DNA of 45,240 nt from Pseudomonadales bacterium (GTDB lineage: Bacteria > Pseudomonadota > Gammaproteobacteria > Pseudomonadales > Ketobacteraceae), in assembly GCA_002701845.1 (NCBI GenBank), contig NZXG01000046.1:15953-61192 (forward strand). The letters run 5' to 3'. The notes beneath the pieces were generated by a model, which saw only the letters and a program-made list of their open reading frames with translations, was not told where the DNA came from and made no database searches. Shown in pieces: positions 38,392 through 45,240 of this stretch. Within the stretch, counting starts at the first letter, position 1; each line of letters opens with the position of its first letter. The position numbers and the translations under genes were made by a program.

Positions 38392-38842
38392 CTAAGTACC
38401 TTTAGCCGCCTAAGTTATGTAGATCTGCCGGGCCGGCAGTTTCCGCCTGTCTCACAGTTCACCGATAAATTCCGTCTAAATAAATGAAATTGCTCACTTT
38501 AGCGTCTATTTACAGGTTAACTATAGTCCAAGAATTGGGGGAGTTATAGGCGGTCTGTTGTATTTATGTTGTTACTCAGTACCGTATTGGCCGTTACGGC
38601 CTGCATCCCGGGGGAGGGGGTGGCATCGGCCCTGACAGACTTCGGGCCGGAGGCTTTGTCGGCCGCGAAGCGCTTCCAGTAATGGCCCGATGTGACCGTA
38701 AATGACGTAAATTCCCCGTTCAGTTTTCGGGCGTTTGTGGCATAATGTGCGGCCTCTTTACTATGGGCGGCGCTGGATGGGGTCGCTCTGCGGGGCAGGC
38801 TGCTGCCCTGCGCAGGCTGTTGGTTTGGGAGAATAACTGGGC
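38392..38842 (+). other. 451-base gap with divergent promoters and a possible tiny ORF
   Basis: This region separates two divergent genes. A CATAAT -10 at 38741-38746 with a weak TTCAGT -35 (38719-38724, 16-base spacer) may drive the acyltransferase gene. GGCCGTTACGGCC at about 38589-38601 is a small hairpin. An ATG at 38566 opens a 38-codon frame (to 38682) with a lipobox-like VTAC, but it lacks a Shine-Dalgarno. Nothing else is recognised. Confidence 0.3.
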
Positions 38843-39751
38843 ATGCTGTCTTTTTTGCCGGCCCCACTGCGCGGGATGCTGGCACTGTTGATTATGGCGC
38901 TGAACACGGTTTTGCTGGTGCTGCCCCTGCTGTTTGTAACGTTGCTGCGTTTGCTGATCCCCGTGGGTGCCTGGAGCAGGGGTTGTGCCCGGCTGCTGAT
39001 AAAAATTGCGGAAACCTGGATGGATATCAATAATCTGGCGCTTTCGCTGTCCGGTCGCATGGCATTGGAGGTGCGGGGCCTGGAGGGGCTGCATTATCAT
39101 GGCTGGTATCTGGTGAGCTGCAATCATCAGAGCTGGAGTGACATTTTGATTCTGCAGCGGGTGTTCAACCGGCGGATTCCCATGCTGAAGTTTTTTCTCA
39201 AGCAGCAGTTGATCTGGGTGCCGTTATTGGGGGTGGCCTGGTGGGCGTTGGATTTTCCGTTTATGAAACGCTACAGCAAGGCCTATCTGGAAAAGCACCC
39301 GGAAAAGAAAGGCAAGGATCTGGCCACCACCCGCCGGGCCTGTGAAAAGTTCAAGTCGGTGCCGGTGTCGGTGATGAATTTTCTGGAAGGCACCCGCTAT
39401 ACCGCGGCCAAACATGAAGCCCAGGATTCCCCGTATCGGTACCTGCTAAAGCCGAAATCCGGGGGCATCGCTTTTGTGTTGTCCGCCATGGGGGGGCAGT
39501 TACGTTCCATGCTGGACGTGACTATCGTCTACCACGACGAGCAAATTGGGTTTTGGGATCTGTTGTGTGGCCGCATCCACCGGGTAACCGTTGAAATCCA
39601 GGAGCGGTCGATCCCGGCGCACTTCAGCCAGGGCGATTATGAAAATGATCCTGCCTTCAGAGCGGAGTTCCAGCGCTGGGTCAATGCGCTGTGGGTGGAA
39701 AAGGACGCCCGGATAGCCGCCATCAAACAGGAATCGTTAGCGTTTGTTTAG
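38843..39751 (+). CDS. Lysophospholipid acyltransferase, PlsC/YihG type
   Basis: A membrane acyltransferase that probably adds a fatty acid to lysophosphatidate or a related lysophospholipid. The 302-residue product has an N-terminal hydrophobic segment (about residues 12-40), the catalytic HX4D motif as NHQSWSD (His95 to Asp100), the substrate motif FLEGTR (about 180-185), and a region SGGIAFVLSAMG. The NHxSWxD form and size are those of E. coli YihG, a PlsC-like enzyme, rather than of PlsC itself. It is followed 23 bases later by a MarR gene. Confidence 0.88.
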   Translation: MLSFLPAPLRGMLALLIMALNTVLLVLPLLFVTLLRLLIPVGAWSRGCARLLIKIAETWMDINNLALSLSGRMALEVRGLEGLHYHGWYLVSCNHQSWSDILILQRVFNRRIPMLKFFLKQQLIWVPLLGVAWWALDFPFMKRYSKAYLEKHPEKKGKDLATTRRACEKFKSVPVSVMNFLEGTRYTAAKHEAQDSPYRYLLKPKSGGIAFVLSAMGGQLRSMLDVTIVYHDEQIGFWDLLCGRIHRVTVEIQERSIPAHFSQGDYENDPAFRAEFQRWVNALWVEKDARIAAIKQESLAFV

Positions 39752-39774
39752 TTAGCATTTAAAAGGGTTAAGCT

Positions 39775-40233
39775 ATGTCTGAAATGGGACAAGTCGGTGT
39801 GCAAACCAATCTGGCTCAATTGTTTATGCGGGCTTTTTACTGGGCCGACGAGGGATTACAGAACGCGTTGAAAAAGCAGGGCTGGCCTGCCATTACCCGG
39901 GCCCAGTCCCTGGTGTTCGTGAATATCAGTGAAGGGGTGACCCGGCCCTCCGAAATCGCCGCCCGGGTGGGCGTGACCCGCCAGGCCATTCATCAGACCA
40001 TCAATGAGATGGTGGAACTGGGCTATCTGCAGCTGCAGCCCGATCCCACCGACCGCCGGGCCAAGGTGGTGGTGTATACGGAAAAAGGTGAGCAGGTGGG
40101 TGGGGCCGCGGTGGCGGCGCTGCGGGAGATTGAAAACTCCCTGTCCAGCCGTATCGGTACGGAGCGGGTCACTGCACTGCGCGAGGCTCTGGCTCTGGAG
40201 TGGGGCGATCCCTTCCAGCCACCGGCGGGTTAA
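39775..40233 (+). CDS. MarR family transcriptional regulator
   Basis: A 152-residue winged-helix regulator. The DNA-binding part is seen at residues about 52-100: TRPSEIAARVGVTRQAIHQT (helix-turn-helix) then LGYLQLQPDPTDRRAKVVVYTEKG (the beta wing with the DxRxxK-type motif as DRRAK). Flanking helices would form the dimer. It follows the acyltransferase gene by 23 bases, so it may be co-transcribed and may control it; ligand unknown. A 14-bp perfect inverted repeat follows. Confidence 0.9.
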   Translation: MSEMGQVGVQTNLAQLFMRAFYWADEGLQNALKKQGWPAITRAQSLVFVNISEGVTRPSEIAARVGVTRQAIHQTINEMVELGYLQLQPDPTDRRAKVVVYTEKGEQVGGAAVAALREIENSLSSRIGTERVTALREALALEWGDPFQPPAG

Positions 40234-40244
40234 TGCCGGCCGGC

Positions 40245-40289
40245 GCCAATAACGATGCGGTCTCACTGGCAGGCGGCATCGTTATTGGC
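40245..40289 (+). repeat. Perfect 14-bp inverted repeat between converging marR and rhlB
   Basis: GCCAATAACGATGC (40245-40258) pairs with GCATCGTTATTGGC (40276-40289) with a 17-base loop and no mismatch. It lies 11 bases after the MarR stop and 32 before the rhlB stop. There is no U-run on either side, so it may be a bidirectional terminator of low efficiency, a processing signal or a repetitive element. Confidence 0.75.
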
Positions 40290-40321
40290 AGACGAATGGT
40301 TTCAATATTTTAAGTGTTATC

Positions 40322-41617
40322 CTACGCCTGCTGATTGCGCCGGGGGCGGCGCGGTCGACGCCGTTGATTCTTGTGTTGATGGCTCTTGCGTTCCTGCTCC
40401 CGCTCCGGTGAGATCTCCGGTTCCGGCAGGGTTTTTAACAGCGCCGGCTCCGGCTGCGAGCAGTCCAGTTTGGCCCCCAGCAATTCCTCGATCGCCGGAA
40501 TCTGAAAGGCATCCTCCTCGCAGGCAAAGCTGACCGAGGTGCCGGTTTTGCCGGCGCGGCCGGTGCGGCCGATGCGATGCACGTAATCCTCCGGATCCTC
40601 CGGCAGGGAATAGTTCACCACGTGGCTCACGCCTTCGATATGAATCCCGCGCCCCGCCACATCGGTGGCCACTAGCACCCGAATATTACCCGAGCGGAAG
40701 CCGTCCAGTACTTTCAGCCGTTTTTGTTGCGGCACATCACCGGAGAGGGTGGCGCACTTAATGCCGTAATCCCGGAGCTTATGGGTCAAATCCCGGGTTT
40801 CGTCCCGGCGGTTGGCGAAGATCATCACCCGCTCCAGCTGATTCGCCAGAATCAGGTTGTATAACAGGGTGAATTTTTCCTCGGTGGTGACGATATACAC
40901 CTTCTGGTCCACGGTGTCCGCCGCCACGGTATCGGATTCAATCTCCACGGTTTGCGCGTCGATGGTCCAGCTTGAGGAGAGATTGATGATGTCCTGGGTG
41001 AAGGTGGCGCTGAATAGCAGGGTCTGCCGGTATTCCTTGAACGGTGTCTCCCGGATCAGGCGTTTGACGTCGGGAATGAAACCCATGTCCAGCATGCGGT
41101 CGGCCTCGTCGATCACCAGGATCTCCACCTCGCTCAGGAACAGGTCCTTACGGCGCACGAAGTCGATCATCCGGCCCGGGGTGCCCACCACGATGTCAAT
41201 TATCTCGTTTTGCAACCGCCGCTGTTGTTTCTGGTAGTCCATTCCCCCCACCACGCTGAGCAGGGATAAGGGGGTGTGGCGCACCAGGGCTTTGGCGTCC
41301 TGCTCGATCTGCAGCGCCAGTTCCCGGGTGGGGGCCAGAATCAGGGCCCGGGGCTCACCATTATAGCGCTCCTCCTGCTCCGGCTCCTGCAGCAGACGGT
41401 TGATTACTGTGATCAAAAACGCTGCGGTCTTGCCGGTGCCGGTCTGAGCCTTGCCGATCACGTCCCGCCCGGCCAGGGAAATGGGCAGTGACAGCGCCTG
41501 AATGGGGGTGGCGAACTCGAAACCCAGGTCGTCAATGCCCTGTTGCAGGGGCGGTGCCAGTTTCAATTCTCGAAAGCGCAAAGAAGGTTGTTCGGAATGG
41601 CTAACGGTGTCCGTCAT
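40322..41617 (-). CDS. rhlB: ATP-dependent RNA helicase RhlB
   Basis: RhlB is a DEAD-box helicase that works with the RNA degradosome. From the ATG at 41617 the product has 431 residues; a TTG at 41638 would add seven. No good Shine-Dalgarno is seen for either. Motifs: Q motif region with TPIQALSLP, Walker [44 protein letters not shown] and [10 protein letters not shown]. The end of the core, [19 protein letters not shown], is as in E. coli RhlB. A basic tail ([14 protein letters not shown]) probably binds RNA. Confidence 0.9.
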   Translation of the reverse strand: MTDTVSHSEQPSLRFRELKLAPPLQQGIDDLGFEFATPIQALSLPISLAGRDVIGKAQTGTGKTAAFLITVINRLLQEPEQEERYNGEPRALILAPTRELALQIEQDAKALVRHTPLSLLSVVGGMDYQKQQRRLQNEIIDIVVGTPGRMIDFVRRKDLFLSEVEILVIDEADRMLDMGFIPDVKRLIRETPFKEYRQTLLFSATFTQDIINLSSSWTIDAQTVEIESDTVAADTVDQKVYIVTTEEKFTLLYNLILANQLERVMIFANRRDETRDLTHKLRDYGIKCATLSGDVPQQKRLKVLDGFRSGNIRVLVATDVAGRGIHIEGVSHVVNYSLPEDPEDYVHRIGRTGRAGKTGTSVSFACEEDAFQIPAIEELLGAKLDCSQPEPALLKTLPEPEISPEREQERKSHQHKNQRRRPRRPRRNQQA

Positions 41618-41748
41618 AGGAGTGTTTGCTGTGGTCAATGGCGTACTCTGTGGTATTCGTGGTGTGTTTCACAATCAGACTGTTTATAAGCAGACCTTAG
41701 GATACCGGTTAATGCCCGCAGCGTATAGGGCTTTGCGGGCCGCGGGCC

Positions 41749-42339
41749 TCAGCGCCGGCGCTGCCACACCAGGGTCTGGTTGTTGGCCGGCATGCTGACG
41801 TCTTCCACCAGTTCCAGGCCGGCGGCGGCTGCCAATTCCGCCACCGCCTCAAAATCGCGGATGCCCTGACGTGGATGATGCTGTTGCAGCCACTGGTCAA
41901 ACTGTGCATTGCTGGGGCTGGTGTACTGGCCCTGATAGTTAAACGGACCGTAGAAAAACACATAGCCATCGGGGTTCACCAGGGCCGGCAGTTGTCGAAA
42001 CAGGGCCTGCACCGTCTCCCAGCCCATGATATGCAGGGTGTTGGCGGAGAACAGGTGGTCGTGGGCCGCGGGGCCTGGGGTGGTGACATCAAAGGCCTGG
42101 GGTGGCCGCAGGTTGGGGGCCGCCGCTGCCTCGCACCAGAGCCGGATTCCGTCCAGATGAGCGGGAACATCCGTGGGCTGCCACTGTATGTGGGGAAGTT
42201 GGGTAGCCAGGAACGCGGCGTGCTGGCCGGTGCCACTGCCCACCTCCAGCACGGAACCGGGGTCTACCAGATAGCGCTGCAGCACGCTGAGTATGGGCTG
42301 CTTGTTGTTTTCGCAGGCTTGAGAGAATGGTTTTTCCAT
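41749..42339 (-). CDS. DUF938 SAM-dependent methyltransferase-like protein
   Basis: A 196-residue protein of the DUF938 family, whose substrate is unknown. The ATG at 42339 (MEKPFSQACENNKQPIL) is chosen because GAGGTAATTCC stands directly before it; the frame is open further but without similarity. It contains the SAM-binding motif VLEVGSGTGQHAAFLA (about residues 29-44), QPTDVPAHLD and SANTLHIMGWE, all typical. It is divergent from the GNAT-like gene. Confidence 0.9.
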   Translation of the reverse strand: MEKPFSQACENNKQPILSVLQRYLVDPGSVLEVGSGTGQHAAFLATQLPHIQWQPTDVPAHLDGIRLWCEAAAAPNLRPPQAFDVTTPGPAAHDHLFSANTLHIMGWETVQALFRQLPALVNPDGYVFFYGPFNYQGQYTSPSNAQFDQWLQQHHPRQGIRDFEAVAELAAAAGLELVEDVSMPANNQTLVWQRRR

Positions 42340-42498
42340 GGAATTACCTCGGCGCTCAATATAACCCAGGCCCTGGCCCGGGCCAAGGGGCGTCGGGGCT
42401 CGCGCATTACCGGTGGTTGTGATAAACATCAGCAGTAAACAGCAACTGGGTAGATTCCGGAGTCCGGCGTGGGCCCGGCGTAACCGGCGGAGAGTGGC

Positions 42499-43662
42499 AT
42501 GATGGAGTATCCCGGCGACAACCTGACAGTTCACCTGGGCAAGCGCTTTGCGGAGTTGCCGGCGGCGCTGCGCCAGGCGCTGGACCAGCCGCAACGGAAT
42601 CCGTTTTTCTGCAGCGCGTTTCTGGGGGCACTGGAGGCCAGTGGCTGTGTCAGTGCGGCTGAGGGGTGGGAGCCTCACCACCTGTGGATTGAGCAGGGTG
42701 GGGAGCCGGTGTTTTTTCTGCCCCTGTACCGCAAAAGCCATTCCTGGGGCGAGTTCGTGTTCGATCAAAGCTGGGCCAACGCCTACCATCGCTATGGCAT
42801 GGCCTATTATCCAAAGCTGGTGACGGCCATCCCCTTCACTCCCAGTCTGGGGCCCCGCTGGTGGGTGACTCCCGGCGCTGACCACGCCGCCCTGTGGGAT
42901 TTGGCCTGCACCCAAGTTATGGCTCAGCTGGATGCCGGGAAAGCCTCAAGCTGGCACCTGCTGTTCGCCCGTGAGCCTTTGCCCGGACCGCAGTCCGAGG
43001 CCATGATGCGACAGGATACCCAGTTTCACTGGCAAAATCGGAATTACCGGAGCTTCGATGATTTTCTGGCGCAGATGAAATCCCGCAAGCGCAAATCCAT
43101 TCGCCGGGAACGGACCAAAGTGGCGGAGCAGGGGGTGACCTTGCGACGCCGCCTGGGTACCGAACTGAACGAGACCGACTGGGATGCATTCTACGCCTGC
43201 TACTGCAATACCTATTACGAACGGGGCATGCCGCCATATCTGACCCGGGAATTTTTTCGGCTGCTGGCAGAGTCCATGCCCCAGTGGATATTGATGGTGC
43301 AGGCCTGCCGTGACGACCGGGTGATTGCATCGGCCATCTGCCTGTTTGACCAAGAGCGGCTCTACGGCCGGCACTGGGGCGCCATGCAGGCGGTGGATTG
43401 CCTGCACTTCGAAGCCTGCTTTTATCAGGGCATTGAATTCTGCATTGAACGCGGACTGCAGAGCTTTGATCCTGGCACCCAGGGCGAGCATAAATTGTTG
43501 CGGGGATTCGAGCCGGTCACCACCCGCTCCTGGCACTGGATCGCTCACTCCGCCTTTCGTCAGGCCATCGCCGATTTCGTGGCGGCGGAGGCGGCCCACG
43601 CCGAACGCTATCAAACTCAGGCCGCCAACTATCTGCCTTATCGTGCCGAAGCGGATTTGTGA
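42499..43662 (+). CDS. GNAT-fold acyltransferase, DUF482/peptidoglycan-biosynthesis-like
   Basis: A 387-residue protein of the DUF482 family (tandem GNAT folds, distantly like FemAB proteins). GGAG at 42489-42492 precedes the ATG at 42499 by six bases. Family features: RNPFFCSAFLGALEASGCV near the start, the VFDQSWANAYHRYGMAYYPK block, FHWQNRNYRSFDDFLAQMKSRKRKSIRRER's layout, HWGAMQAVDCLHFEACFYQG and FDPGTQGEHKLLRGFEPV near the end. The substrate is unknown. It is divergent from the DUF938 gene, with 159 bases between. Confidence 0.88.
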   Translation: MMEYPGDNLTVHLGKRFAELPAALRQALDQPQRNPFFCSAFLGALEASGCVSAAEGWEPHHLWIEQGGEPVFFLPLYRKSHSWGEFVFDQSWANAYHRYGMAYYPKLVTAIPFTPSLGPRWWVTPGADHAALWDLACTQVMAQLDAGKASSWHLLFAREPLPGPQSEAMMRQDTQFHWQNRNYRSFDDFLAQMKSRKRKSIRRERTKVAEQGVTLRRRLGTELNETDWDAFYACYCNTYYERGMPPYLTREFFRLLAESMPQWILMVQACRDDRVIASAICLFDQERLYGRHWGAMQAVDCLHFEACFYQGIEFCIERGLQSFDPGTQGEHKLLRGFEPVTTRSWHWIAHSAFRQAIADFVAAEAAHAERYQTQAANYLPYRAEADL

Positions 43663-43814
43663 CGTTATCCCTGGTGCAGCAGAATGGGTGGCATGGGGCA
43701 TGCTGGCTCAAGCTGAGGAGATCTGTGCCATTATTTTGTCCTTCGACTGTCATTGTAGTGATGGAGTTTCTTTTGCACCCATCATAAACTTCAATGAACT
43801 TAGGAATACTAACA
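43663..43814 (+). other. Intergenic boundary where base composition changes
   Basis: These 152 bases hold no gene. From about 43690 onward the DNA becomes visibly AT-richer than all that comes before. A TAGGAAT near 43801 can serve as Shine-Dalgarno of the next gene. No terminator is evident for the GNAT gene. Confidence 0.3.
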
Positions 43815-44174
43815 ATGAAACCATTTAATAAACGGCCGTTTCAATTAGCGGCTATTACTTCAGCGCTGGCGCTATTATAAGGGTGTTGGGGAAGTAATTC
43901 TGCCAATATAACAGTCACTACCACTGGCGAAGGAATAGTCACTTCTGAACCAGCCGGAATCGAATGTGGAAGCGAGCTTGGAGCCTGCTCTTTTGCATTT
44001 AATAAGGGTGGAACTGTTGTATTAACAGCTGCCGCCAGTGACGGCTACATATTCAGTGGCTGGAGTGGCGATTGTTCTGGCACCGATATTTGTACTCTAA
44101 CCCCCTCCGTAGGGCACAGCGTAGGCGCAGAATTTGTTGTATCAGGCACGGATATTACTCCCCCTTCCAGCCCT

Positions 44175-44828
44175 ATGGGGTTACTACATGCAGTAGATGC
44201 CACAGAGCTGTCTGTGGCCTGGGACCCAGCAAGTGACGACGCTACGGATCATTCTCAGCTCATATACAAGGTATATATCTCTGAGTCTGAGGACGACATA
44301 GTCTCAGAAAGCAACCTTGTCTACCAGGGCACAGGCAGTGAAGAGCTCTCTTTTACCATTTCCGATGCCAAGCCTGGAACTGAGTATTTTGCCGCAATTG
44401 TCGCTATAGACGGCTCCTTGAATCAGAGCGCCCCCAGAATATCCAGTACGATAACCCCGGACGAAACACCCACTATCCGGGATGATATCACGGTATATTT
44501 TACGGATGAGGAAGGCTGGGATGTGCCTGATAAAGATGAAACAGGATTATTTCACTATTCCATACCTGCCGGTTCCACTCGTCCTGTAGTAGAGAACTAC
44601 ATAGCCTTCACATCAAGCGAACATGACGGAGCCTATATTCTCACAGCGGTTACAGCTGTAATTGAAGATGCTGATCACTACACCGTCGAGGCACGTCCAG
44701 CTGTGATTATGGAGATATCCGATGAGGTGTCTTTTGGGGGTACAGTTCGTATAAACCCAGGAAGAATCAGGCTTACCACTCCAGAGGCTGAAGAATTAGC
44801 GAAAAAAAAAGCTCACTACCCCTGTTGA
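44175..44828 (+). CDS. Open part of the broken lipoprotein gene, before the frameshift
   Basis: The first usable start after the lipobox stop is ATG 44175. It would give 217 residues with most of the Fn3 domain but no signal peptide, ending AKKKAHYPC. I see it as a remnant of the pseudogene at 43815-45181 rather than a gene of its own. Confidence 0.35.
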   Translation: MGLLHAVDATELSVAWDPASDDATDHSQLIYKVYISESEDDIVSESNLVYQGTGSEELSFTISDAKPGTEYFAAIVAIDGSLNQSAPRISSTITPDETPTIRDDITVYFTDEEGWDVPDKDETGLFHYSIPAGSTRPVVENYIAFTSSEHDGAYILTAVTAVIEDADHYTVEARPAVIMEISDEVSFGGTVRINPGRIRLTTPEAEELAKKKAHYPC

Positions 44829-45181
44829 CCAGTCCATCACAAACAAGTCATATCAACTCGAACGCAATCAGGGATTCAGATGACAACGGAATAAACACAG
44901 CACCTTTAGCCCTTCCTATTTTAGCTAAATCTGATCAGGTTGGTGTCTCATCGGTAATACCAGACCCTTCTGAAGACTGTAATGATCGACCGACCACGCA
45001 GTTGAATTTTGACGCTTACGCAACGCCAGATTTGGAATTTGTATACAATTTTGATGCGGCAGGTATGGCCATTTGTTCAGGCTCGGCTAAAGATGACAAC
45101 GGAAATTGTCCTGACTCGCCAAAGGACACCGGGATTATAACTGGAAACATGGTTATTGACTCTAGTGGTTCATGCGGTTAA
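44825..45181 (+). CDS. 3' remnant of the broken lipoprotein gene, other frame
   Basis: This frame, in the -1 phase relative to the preceding one, overlaps it by four bases and is open back to the A9 run (KSSLPLLTSPSQTSH). From TTG 44825 it is 118 residues with five cysteines, e.g. in SEDCNDRP, AICSGSAK and GNCPDSP, and ends at TAA 45181. It most likely encoded the C-terminus of the same lipoprotein. Confidence 0.35.
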   Translation: MTSPSQTSHINSNAIRDSDDNGINTAPLALPILAKSDQVGVSSVIPDPSEDCNDRPTTQLNFDAYATPDLEFVYNFDAAGMAICSGSAKDDNGNCPDSPKDTGIITGNMVIDSSGSCG

Positions 45182-45199
45182 TTCTGTAACTTTTTCTTT

Positions 45200-45235
45200 G
45201 CCCGCTCAACCGACGCCAGAATTTGGCTGGCGGGC
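45200..45235 (+). terminator. Possible hairpin at the window edge
   Basis: GCCCGC (45200-45205) can pair with GCGGGC (45230-45235); inside, CGCCAG (45214-45219) can pair with CTGGCG (45227-45232) as a competing stem. The following bases are cut off by the window end, so a U-run cannot be judged. Confidence 0.3.
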
Positions 45236-45240
45236 TTCGT

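Larger units (their letters stand above)
43815..45181 (+). pseudogene. Broken surface-lipoprotein gene: nonsense codon in the lipobox and frameshift at A9
   Basis: Reading from ATG 43815 gives a signal peptide (MKPFNKRPFQLAAITSALAL) that stops at TAA 43878-43880, directly before Gly-Cys (GGG TGT). LALL-stop-GC is a lipobox with the -2 residue replaced by stop. The same frame then continues for about 310 codons: a divergent bacterial repeat (ITVTTTGEGIVTSEPAGIEC ... FSGWSGDCSG), then a fibronectin type III domain (about 44152-44455), then an unknown beta-rich part. It ends in AKKK at a run of nine A (44802-44810). A -1 shift there joins it to a 123-codon frame ending at 45181. The joined product would be near 455 residues. 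AT-rich composition suggests transfer. A functional gene read through by recoding is possible but less likely. Confidence 0.62.

Noticed and set aside
42374-42385. Palindrome TGGCCCGGGCCA in the gap between the DUF938 and GNAT genes
   Set aside because: Short GC-only palindromes are frequent in this GC-rich DNA; no repeat partner or promoter geometry supports it.

Overview
The window is a stretch of gammaproteobacterial chromosome, high in GC except for its last 1.5 kb. Gene content and order (tuf, S10, spc and alpha ribosomal operons; uvrA, an MFS transporter and ssb; comF divergent from bioBFHCD; then an acyl-CoA dehydrogenase) fit the Pseudomonadales/Oceanospirillales, for example Alcanivorax- or Ketobacter-like bacteria. 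That placement rests on remembered synteny and was not checked by a search.

Region 1 (1-14434) is translation machinery: the 3' half of tuf, the S10 operon (rpsJ to rpsQ), the spc operon (rplN to secY and rpmJ) and the alpha operon (rpsM, rpsK, rpsD, rpoA, rplQ). It ends at a strong terminator. The leaders before rpsJ and rpsM are structured, as expected for feedback control by L4 and S4.

Region 2 (14456-25075) holds a four-repeat DUF4397 lipoprotein gene whose promoter region carries 11-bp direct repeats, then uvrA, a YajR-like MFS transporter, ssb, and a detached type II secretion set gspN-gspC-gspD.

Region 3 (25141-33332) holds a YkgJ-type cysteine-cluster protein, a ketopantoate-reductase-like protein, the stress kinase SrkA, ComF, and the biotin operon bioB-bioF-bioH-bioC-bioD. 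BioC and BioH make the pimeloyl-ACP that BioF and BioB use, and BioD supplies dethiobiotin; bioA is not here. A BirA-type operator overlaps the apparent bioB -35 box.

Region 4 (33333-43662) starts with a two-gene unit: a 77-residue protein that looks like the two terminal helices of a flagellar axial protein fused together, and a SprA-like HEAAH putative metalloprotease. It continues with a large acyl-CoA dehydrogenase (with a PsrA/FadR-like palindrome upstream), a periplasmic coiled-coil protein with an acidic tail, a PlsC/YihG-type acyltransferase, a MarR regulator, RhlB, a DUF938 methyltransferase-like protein and a GNAT/DUF482 protein.

Region 5 (43663-45240) is visibly richer in AT. It holds a surface-lipoprotein gene (divergent bacterial repeat plus Fn3) broken twice: an in-frame TAA inside the lipobox, and a frameshift at a run of nine A. 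It looks like recently acquired DNA that is decaying, or a gene switched by slippage.

No tRNA, rRNA, CRISPR array or insertion sequence was recognised.
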